Assembly: GCF_026914185.1 (NCBI RefSeq)
Contig: NC_070561.1
Coordinates: 5,456,001 to 5,520,000, forward strand
Length of the DNA: 64,000 nucleotides
Direction: 5' to 3'
Source: Puccinia triticina
Lineage: Eukaryota > Basidiomycota > Pucciniomycetes > Pucciniales > Pucciniaceae
This document shows, one piece after another, positions 57,650 to 64,000 of the stretch. The notes beneath the pieces are model-generated. The model made no database searches. It saw nothing but the letters and a program-made list of their open reading frames with translations, and was not told the DNA's origin. Every line of letters begins with the position of its first letter. The stretch's first letter is position 1. A program made the translations under genes and the position numbers.

Positions 57650-58759
57650 ATGGTTTTCTGTGCCTACGCCCCTGCCACAAAAATTGCCGTCGTCCGGATG
57701 GCCCATCAAGGAATGAGCTTGCCGGAGATCCGTAACCTGCTCAGCGCCCCAATTTCACCTCAGTCCTTCCGCCGGTGGCTCGTGCTTTTCAAAGAGACCC
57801 GGTGTGTCGTGAGGGATCCGGAAACTTACGAGGCTTGCAGCCGACCGGCGACGTTGACAAGAGAGGAGTGTGGATTCATTATTGAGCTGGTCAAATCCGA
57901 ACCCAGTCTGTTCTTGGAAGAGATCCGAGAACACCTGTACAATGTGACCGGGGTTCTCCTCAGTGTTGAGGCGGTCCATTGCAACCTCGTCCATCGGCTA
58001 TTGATTACGCTGAAGAAACCCAAGACCTGCAATATCCGGCGATCTATACTTGCCAAGTACTCCTTTATTGAGCGCATGGAGTATTTCCCCACAGAATTCC
58101 TGGTCTTCATTGGTGAGGGTTTCTTTTTTTCTGTGGTGTCATTTGTCCTTGCTAATATTTTAGTTGGAGCAGATGAAAGCTCCTTTTGCGACAGGGATCT
58201 CCTCCGATGCTATACTAGGTCGCCGCGAGGGACCCCTGCTGCTTGGTTTGTGATCAACCAGAACCCCCTTTGACTCAGCTTGCTGGCAGCCATCTCAATC
58301 AATGGACTTGCTGCCCTTACAACCACGGCCGACACGTTTGATGGCCGCAAGTTCAAACATTTTTTGGAGCAAGATCTTGTGAGTGATCTCAACAGCCGGC
58401 ATGTTTTTTTTTTTTTTGTCTATAGCTGATTTGATGCACCAGCTTCCTCGCATGAACCCATACCCCAATGTCAACTTGGTCCTGGTCTTGGACAACGCCA
58501 GCATCCACCGAGGCCACCGTGTGCATGATCTTTGCAAGGCAGCCGGGATCCAACTCATATTCTTGCCACCCTACTGGCCAGAATTAAACCCGATCGGCTC
58601 GGTTTTGCCTCAATCAAACATCAACTGCGAGCTTCACAGATCCTCAATCGGTCAAACAACTCCAAATGGGAAATTTGCCTGGCAGCTGGCGATATCCTGA
58701 CTGCTGACTTTGCTTGTAAAGTGTATGACCACTGCGGGTATTGTGTTCCACCCAACTGA
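57650..58759 (+). pseudogene. Tc1/IS630-type (DDE_3) transposase, three exons, broken
   Basis: Exons 57650-58112, 58164-58378 and 58443-58759 join in phase. The N-terminus holds helix-turn-helix-like sequence (KIAVVRMAHQGMSLPEIRNLL). The DDE domain shows GADESSF (first Asp), VLDNASIHRG (second Asp) and LPPYWPELNPI just before the expected catalytic Glu. A TGA at 58271-58273 interrupts exon 2. Right after NPI (about 58600) the frame shifts, in a way explained by loss of one base from the Glu codon; the remaining C-terminus (GFASIKHQL...) continues in the new frame to 58759. So the catalytic Glu itself is lost. No terminal repeats were found. Confidence 0.8.
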
Positions 58760-59040
58760 ACTATTTTTTATTCTCACTTCATCCATCTTACTCCCTGATC
58801 TCACAAAGCCAAGCCTTATAATTTTATCCTACCTCACATGATTGTAAGTTTTGGATCAGACACTTGATCCAGTCCTCTTCCCAACCCAAGCCTCGAGTCT
58901 GAATCATTTTACCCAACAAAAATGTATTGTATCTTACTCAAAAATAGTCTTAGGTGTCTTGTATCGTGTAGTACGTAAATTTGTTGTTACCATTAAAGTT
59001 AAACAACATTGAATCAAATTCACTGTGTATTAACGTCCCC
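58760..59040. other. Intergenic
   Basis: AT-rich 3' flank of the transposase; nothing recognisable. Confidence 0.4.
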
Positions 59041-59267
59041 ACATCCACCTGGAAGAAGTTCCTGACCGAGCTGAGGCCCGGCAATGCCGGGATGATGCGC
59101 CCAACCGGCGCGCCCATGCTCTGGCTCAACTTCCTCGTCACGCCCTCCGCCAGACTCTCGGCCCGCAACGAGGCCATCATCAAGCTCAAGATCTCGCCCC
59201 TCAGATTATACGTGGACCAGGATGCTGTCGACTTCTTGAAGACCTTTTTTGCCTTTCAGAATCACTC
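59041..59267 (+). pseudogene. ATG2-like gene fragment
   Basis: The frame includes TWKKFLTELRPG, AIIKLKISPLRLYVDQDA and VDFLKTFFAF. A PLRLYVDQDAxDFLKxFF block is characteristic of the C-terminal part of autophagy protein ATG2. The open frame runs on without similarity to a stop at 59400. Only about 75 codons remain, without flanking exons that I can identify. It is a captured or leftover piece of a conserved host gene. Confidence 0.55.
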
Positions 59268-59643
59268 GTCTCCCTCCGCCTCCGTCTCTCCGATCTCTTT
59301 GTCACCCAATTCGGCTGGACCTCCTGTCGAGGGCCTGTTTTTTTGTGCGCATTTTGTTTTGGTTTTTGTAAAGCCAAGGGGCTTAAATTCATATCTTTAA
59401 GGCTACTATTACTGTCAGTTTTTGTTAAGGATTTGATAAATGTGTCAGGCTATGCAAATGTATGAAAAAATACAAGCTAGATGTTCAGTTGTTTGCGAGA
59501 GTGGTTTTTAAAGTCTTAAGCTAGAACTAATGCCCTCGGATATATATATAAAAACAAGCTAATTTATTTTTAAGGCTACAAATGGTCGGGTATTATAAAC
59601 TAGCATGCTTGAAGGGGTAATTATTTTCAGATTAGTGAATAGA

Positions 59644-60957
59644 CTATTGAGAGGAATTTGATTTTTCAAACTTTCGCACATGATCTCGTAACTGGGCAAT
59701 GAAGACATCGTGTAGACCCCAGCCTTTCATGATTTCTTGGGTGATATTCTTTGATTGGAATATCTTGGGGTTTGTGGCCTTGTTGTCTACAAGGATACTC
59801 ACTATGCCCTCTCTCTTGCGAACAGGAATCTTGACAAACTTCAGGTATACGTCCAGGAGGTTCTCTTTGAGATTGACTACCAACAAGGTATCGGAATCCA
59901 CGGCAAGGCTGTCGATCTGGCTGCTTGAGTTGTCACTGAGCTTGCGCTTCTTTTGGGCGGAAAGCATCTCAAACTTCAAAATGGGTGGGGGGGTCTCAAC
60001 CGTCACTCCGTCCTGCCCTTCAAACTACAACACATGATACGAAATGTGTTTAGTATTTATCCAACTGGAACAAAAGGTCACATTTTCTACTCACAATCGC
60101 TTGCGCCCACTTTTGGAAAATGGTCGAATTGAGAGGACTGTATTGGGTTGGATCCGTGGGATCAATGTACACAGGTAGTTTTTGTTCGTACTTCAGGTTC
60201 GGTGGGTGGGCGGCAAAAATCTGATTGACAATCACTTTGATTGAATTGAAATCGCCGGGCAAAGCCCTCCTCGATGGATCTGCCGGATTCAAGGAGGCTG
60301 TTTGAGCAGCCTTTCGAGTCACAAGGTGTCTCTTGACTTCAACAACAGCCTTGGCTTCTTTGGCGACAACCTCTGGGTTGACCATCACAAGATCCAGGCT
60401 TGCCTTTGTATGGTCCTTGCCGTTGGAGAGGACCGTAGCCATCCAGTGGGTGAAGGTTGCAGCATCTTTGACTCGATAATTGGAAATTGCCTTGAATTCA
60501 TTGGCAGCTGGAAGATTCATCAAAATCTTCCAATCCATAGGCGGGTAGCCAGTTTTGAGAGCATCACAAATCAATTGTGCCGCACCATCAAACTGCTTGT
60601 CGCACGCTTGTGCGACAGTCTTGTAAAACTCTTCAAGGGTCAATGTAGCAGAGACCTGGATCATAAACTTTTTCGCGGATTTGATTGTCCCATAGGTATT
60701 TTTGGCTGAGGTTCTTGCAGACTTCGGGTAAAAGAGCCAAAAACTCGTGCTGCAATCAATCACCTGCGGCTGGAATAATTATCGGAAACAATTGATTAAT
60801 CTAGAAATTAGTCCAAGAATCAATAAAAGTTAGCCCTCCTTACCATCAATACTGCCGGTGGTGAACCAATTCCGCGAATTTGGTAGAGCTCGGAGGCGGA
60901 ATGGTAACCCGGGGGTGGATGTTCCCTCCCAAACAGATCGATCCCCAGCCGAGACAT
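59644..60957 (-). CDS. Conserved-looking protein of unknown function, 387 aa, three exons
   Basis: Model: complement of 59644-60024, 60095-60763 and 60844-60957, all junctions GT..AG and phase 0, introns 80 and 70 bp, start ATG 60957. Acceptor 1 is ambiguous by six bases (in frame either way). The protein starts MSRLGIDLFG, has no signal peptide or membrane segment, is mixed alpha/beta-like in composition, and ends in a basic Ser-rich tail. A KKRKL motif (about residue 290) could be a nuclear localisation signal. I do not recognise a domain. It has no disabling mutation despite lying among gene fragments. Confidence 0.7.
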
Positions 60958-61158
60958 TTTGAAAACATTTGAATAATTTAGAAGTTTTTTCGAATCCCAA
61001 TTGTTTTGAAACTTTCGATGGCTGGAATTTTGGCAGCCTGGGAGGTTGGCACTACGATGGCCGAGGAGATCATTTCCTGGGTAGGGGGGCCAAATCGGGA
61101 ATGGTGGTGAAAATCAGTCATTCACGCCACAAGTCAAAAACCACACAGCAGAAAAAAA
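60958..61158. promoter_or_regulatory. Likely 5' region of the 387-aa gene
   Basis: This is the upstream flank of the minus-strand gene. No core promoter element stands out. Confidence 0.3.
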
Positions 61159-61440
61159 GGGAAACGTACAAGCCCATATTTGTGCACAGCAAACTGGTCT
61201 TTGAGTCCAAGCTTTCTACAAAGGACAATACAAGGTTTGGAATCTTGTTAAAAGGGAAACATACAAGCCCATATTTGTGCACAGCAAACTGGTCTTCAAG
61301 TCCAAGCTTTCTACAAAGGACAATACAAGGTTTGGAATCTTGTTAAAAGGGAAACGTACAAGCCCATATTTGTGCACAGCAAACTGGTCTTCAAGTCCAA
61401 GCTTTCTACAAAGGACAATACAAGGTTTGGAATCTTGTTT
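61159..61440. repeat. 95-bp tandem repeat, three copies
   Basis: GGGAAAC(G/A)TACAAGCCCA begins units at 61159, 61254 and 61349. The units are almost identical over their length (..GTGCACAGCAAACTGGTCTT..CTACAAAGGACAATACAAGG..), so the expansion is recent. Confidence 0.92.
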
Positions 61441-61717
61441 GTTCTGTTTGCTGGGCTTTGACCGTTAAGGTTCTTGCTGATGCTGCTTGCGTAATCAACG
61501 TAGCAATATACCTTAGCTGTCTGTGCCTGGGTTAGGTCTTGGTCTGGGTTGCGAAAGGGCTTACCTTTCTTTGCAACTGGGTCTGGGTCTTGGCTTGGCC
61601 GGGCTAGCCTTTTCTTGAGGTTACAGATCAAGACCTGTGAGAGGATGTTGCAGACTCAAAAGAGTAGTCATTTTTTCTCCTTTTGAAGTTTTCTCGGGTG
61701 CAGTGAGTGGGCATTAG

Positions 61718-62095
61718 TCAAATCTTCCAAAATAAATAAATACAATCAAGTGAATCATCAAGCAAATTTCCGAGTTGGTACAACCTGGCATGATTCTCAC
61801 AGTATCCTGAGTGGCTCACAACACAAGATGGCATTTTTCCACAACATTCACCTGAGTAAACTGACACGCTTTTCTTTCCCTTCTTGACTTCTCTGCCCGG
61901 TGGCAATATACTACAAGGCAGATCATTAGGTGTATAGAAGCCCCCCGAGGTGCAAATTGCCTTGGCCAACAATGCGCCAAAGGAGACTATTGCAGCAGCA
62001 GTTCCTAGCGGCAATATGATACATCTGGAAGAGCCAAGATGGCAGTTTGACCAGTCCATACTTACCAAGATCAAGAATTGGTATGATTTGTTCAT
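61718..62095 (-). CDS. Possible small Cys-rich protein, 125 aa
   Basis: The ORF starts at ATG 62095 (an in-frame ATG lies at residue 13). A hydrophobic stretch at about residues 25-46 (CIILPLGTAAAIVSFGALL) ends in AKA, which could be a signal-peptide cleavage site. The following ~80 residues contain eight Cys, including ECC and spaced single Cys. A GTAAGTATGG donor-like word after residue 10 raises the possibility of a different gene structure. It may be a small secreted protein or a chance ORF. Confidence 0.35.
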   Translation of the reverse strand: MNKSYQFLILVSMDWSNCHLGSSRCIILPLGTAAAIVSFGALLAKAICTSGGFYTPNDLPCSILPPGREVKKGKKSVSVYSGECCGKMPSCVVSHSGYCENHARLYQLGNLLDDSLDCIYLFWKI

Positions 62096-62209
62096 CTTGG
62101 GGCTCGAGTTGGAGCATTAACCAGCTTCTTCAAAAATTGAACGAGGACCCCGACTTAAATCAAGCCGTCAAGCTACCACTGACGATGACCTAGCCGTCGC
62201 GACTGAATT

Positions 62210-62575
62210 CTAAGCAGCTCACGACTTCGCTATGACTGGGGAGGGCGCGCAAGAGTTTACCGCCGAGGAAGTCCCAGACCTTGACGGTTTCGTCGAAGCT
62301 ACCGGAGATCAAGAGGGTTCCAATCGGGTTGAATTTAACGCAACCGACGCAGTGGGAATGGCCGAGCAATTTCCGAATCGGTGTGTTGTCGTCGTTGTTG
62401 GAGATTGCGAGGGCGCCCAGACATGGATCGCATGGTCATCCGACCCGCTGACTAGATATTCCGAGTCGGGAGACCACACCACGTCGTTGATTCCCTCCCT
62501 TCGCTCTGTATCTTTGCCGTCCGCTAGCTTTCCCTCTTCGGCGTCGTCATCAACTTCCCGGTTGTTTATGGACAC
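62210..62575 (-). pseudogene. WDR5-like WD40 repeat fragment
   Basis: On the minus strand one frame reads GINDVVWSPDSEYLVSGSDD and IHVW. After a frame change at about 62380 another reads LLGHSHCVGCVKFNP, LLISGSFDETVKVWD and LPSHSEVVSC. Order and wording match WD repeats 2-4 of WDR5/Swd3 proteins (COMPASS complex, histone H3K4 methylation). A TAG stop follows in FSRDG*VIVSGS. About 120 codons of a ~330-residue protein remain, so it is a fragment. Confidence 0.75.
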
Positions 62576-62939
62576 CTCCTTCGCCGAATGCTGAGGCTGA
62601 TCTGGAACTCTTTCTTCCTTTCGATCCTCTGCATCATTCTTGGTCGATAATGATACATAAAACGTCTATCGTCGAATTGGTATCTGGTAGCTCGTGTTGC
62701 AGAGGGCCACGCACCTCGATCCTTGCCGCAGTCGCGGTATCCTCCCCATCCCGGACGCAGGTCCGGGCTGTTGAGCCTGTGAATCCATACCATCTTGTGT
62801 CTCGAAGTCCCTGTGCCACAACAGCTCTGTCATATCGAATCTGTCAGTCGGCCCGCTCAAACACTGATCATCCTTCTGGAGTAAAATGTATTCCCTCGTC
62901 TCTGTTTGAAGATCTTTTCAGATTCCTCGTCCGGATGCG

Positions 62940-62977
62940 TCCTAACTTAACAGTCCCTCTCTTTGTGGAGGGGAGAC
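62940..62977. repeat. Foldback copy at the TRIM insertion site
   Basis: CCTAACTTAACAGTCCCTCTC pairs in part with GAGGGGAGAC. The word GTCCTAACTTAACA matches the complement of the right flank of the hairpin at 22911-22961. The TRIM inserted into this small element. Confidence 0.55.
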
Positions 62978-63192
62978 TGTTGAGTTGTCTGTTAGTCTGC
63001 TACCATGATGTATCACCACAGTATGGAGGGCTGTCGGATAGACCCATGAGCACTACCAACCAACCACCCAGCTGGCAGCCAAAAGCGTCTGTAGCCTAGT
63101 TGGTAAAGGCAGCACTCTAGTATGTGTCTCAGCATAGCTGAGGTCGTGAGTTTGACTCTCACCAGACACATCTTCATTTTACAGTCTCTACA
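62978..63192 (+). repeat. 5' LTR of the TRIM (215 bp)
   Basis: TG..CA ended, with the tRNA-like domain at 63085-63169 and a 23-nt tail (ATCTTCATTTTACAGTCT..CTACA) after it. Confidence 0.95.
63085..63169 (+). other. tRNA-like domain in the TRIM 5' LTR (85 nt)
   Basis: Acceptor arms GCGTCTG (63085-63091) and CAGACAC (63163-63169) pair at six of seven positions. The A-box TAGCCTAGTTGG follows immediately, in a GCC..GGC D-arm. A perfect 6-bp variable arm, CTCAGC-ATA-GCTGAG, is as in class II tRNAs (Leu/Ser). The T-arm is GTGAG-TTTGACT-CTCAC. The anticodon stem is short (GCAC/GTGT) with an eight-base loop, so decoding is unlikely. A and B boxes could still recruit TFIIIC and Pol III. Confidence 0.75.
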
Positions 63193-63204
63193 GGTTATGA
63201 GCCC
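63193..63204 (+). promoter_or_regulatory. Primer-binding site of the TRIM
   Basis: GGTTATGAGCCC directly after the LTR, the same site as in copia elements 2 and 3. Confidence 0.9.
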
Positions 63205-63380
63205 AGTGCTACCTGAGCGCTACTCGCTTACAATAGAGACTTGACGAATTTGTGAATGCTTACTTGTAAGACCACGCAAAACCCCTATAAGCCTACATCT
63301 AGATCACGGGTTCAATCCCTACACTGATCATCTTTCCTGGGTCTCATTCCCACTGGTCAATCCCCACTTCCCATCATGTA

Positions 63381-63391
63381 GCAAGGGGGGG
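63381..63391 (+). promoter_or_regulatory. Polypurine tract of the TRIM
   Basis: GCAAGGGGGGG directly before the 3' LTR, as expected for plus-strand priming. Confidence 0.85.
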
Positions 63392-63606
63392 TGTTGAGTT
63401 GTCTGTTAGTCTGCTACCATGATGTATCACCACAGTATGGAGGGCTGTCGGATAGACCCATGAGCACTACCAACCAACCACCCAGCTGGCAGCCAAAAGC
63501 GTCTGTAGCCTAGTTGGTAAAGGCAGCACTCTAGTATGTGTCTCAGCATAGCTGAGGTCGTGAGTTCGACTCTCACCAGACACATCTTCATTTTACAGTC
63601 TCTACA
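63392..63606 (+). repeat. 3' LTR of the TRIM (215 bp)
   Basis: Matches the 5' LTR apart from TTCGACT in place of TTTGACT in the T-loop, which makes this copy's B-box (AGTTCGACTCT) closer to consensus. Its tRNA-like domain lies at 63499-63583. Confidence 0.95.
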
Positions 63607-63611
63607 GAGAC

Positions 63612-64000
63612 GCTGTCCCGCAGGGCCTCCCTGTGGAGACCGGCCTACTATTCAGTTAGCTATGTATAGGCTATGAAGTTTATCCGAGAGGATAAACTCG
63701 CCGATGCTTGAATAGTAGATTGATTTAGTTCAATGATAAGATTTGTTTGATAAAGTATACACGGCAGTTGCACATATTAAAGTTTGGGTTGGCAATTTGA
63801 CGTGAGGGGCCAAGTATCGGTCGGCTCGACTGGTCAGCTACCAGCCCCCGCGTCAGCCGTCAAATTGACAGCCAAATAGCCAGCCCACCCGCCGGCACTT
63901 GACTTCAGGCAACTTAATTTTAACTTCTGTTAACTTGCCTGGGTTGATTCGCCAATAGCCCTAACCCAAGAGGGCAGGTTAAAATTTTACCAAGTCCGCT
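63612..64000. other. Gene-free right edge
   Basis: AT-rich then GC-richer DNA with short inverted words (TTTGACGTGAGGGG, GTCAAATTGACAGCC). No gene is visible before the window ends. Confidence 0.4.

Larger units (their letters stand above)
62978..63606 (+). mobile_element. Complete TRIM with tRNA-like domains in its LTRs (629 bp)
   Basis: Two 215-bp LTRs (62978-63192, 63392-63606), identical except for one visible T/C difference, start TGTTGAG and end CTCTACA. The 5-bp duplication GAGAC is perfect (62973-62977 and 63607-63611). The 5' LTR is followed by the initiator tRNA-Met primer site and the 3' LTR is preceded by the purine tract GCAAGGGGGGG. The internal region is only 199 bp and codes for nothing. 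This is a terminal-repeat retrotransposon in miniature, recent, and dependent on copia proteins made elsewhere. Each LTR contains an 85-nt tRNA-like sequence. It recalls plant Cassandra TRIMs, which carry 5S rRNA-like sequence in the LTR. Confidence 0.95.

Noticed and set aside
63085..63583. Calling the LTR tRNA-like sequences functional tRNA genes
   Set aside because: The anticodon stem is short and its loop has eight bases. The sequence sits at a fixed place inside LTRs, so it travels as part of a retroelement.

Overview
The window looks like a repeat-rich, gene-poor stretch of a filamentous basidiomycete nuclear genome, most likely a rust fungus (Pucciniales, Puccinia-like). Three things point there. 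The real genes are split by many short GT..AG introns of about 60-95 bp. The intergenic DNA is filled with Ty1/copia, hAT, PIF/Harbinger and Tc1/IS630-type elements. The copia Gag zinc motifs are of the CxxGKHNPxxxHPxxxxC kind that I associate with rust elements. The genus is inference; no marker gene fixes it.

Layout: 1-1.6 kb is non-coding with a foldback. 1.6-8.7 kb is an old copia element with eroded LTRs, a Tc1/mariner-type MITE in gag (3114-3360) and a 1.4 kb palindrome-rich insert in the RT/RNase H region. 8.9-9.8 kb is a non-autonomous hAT element with a palindromic satellite core. 10.2-11.4 kb holds tRNA-derived sequence, a truncated LTR that contains a tRNA-like domain, and a CACTG-ended MITE. 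14.2-15.1 kb (minus) is a five-exon gene for a 174-residue secreted protein. 16.6-18.9 kb (plus) is a six-exon gene for a 642-residue protein with about seven membrane segments. 19.7-20.7 kb is a second hAT element with a different palindromic satellite core, and 23.2-24.4 kb is a decayed host-type gene. 24.7-30.1 kb is a copia element whose single reading frame is broken only by two TGA codons.

30-41 kb has no convincing gene: LTR/promoter-like TATA segments, a satellite related to the hAT core, and a duplicated TATA segment. 41.4-47.1 kb is a Harbinger-type MITE split by a very young, apparently intact copia element (226-bp LTRs with one difference seen, TSD GGGGC, 1479-codon gag-pol). 47-50 kb carries a decayed Helitron/PIF1-type helicase remnant. 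51.4-53.1 kb (minus) is a nine-exon gene for a 357-residue protein with a signal peptide, a run of duplicated phase-0 exons and a C-terminal RING-H2 finger. 53.3-56.2 kb is satellite DNA split by two Harbinger-type elements and by a solo LTR with a tRNA-like domain. 57.6-58.8 kb is a broken Tc1/IS630-type transposase. 59-62.6 kb has an ATG2-like fragment, an intact three-exon gene of unknown function (387 aa), a small Cys-rich ORF and a WDR5-like fragment. 62.98-63.61 kb is a complete TRIM (LTRs 215 bp, TSD GAGAC) whose LTRs each contain an 85-nt tRNA-like sequence.

How the parts relate: copia elements 2 and 3 and the TRIM carry the same 12-nt primer-binding site right after the 5' LTR. It is complementary to the anticodon arm of initiator tRNA-Met. 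This suggests the coding-free TRIM is copied by copia machinery in trans. Its LTR architecture, with Pol III-type A and B boxes inside the LTR, resembles plant Cassandra elements (5S rRNA in the LTR) but uses a tRNA module. This and the secreted RING-H2 gene are the two strongest candidates for undescribed biology here.
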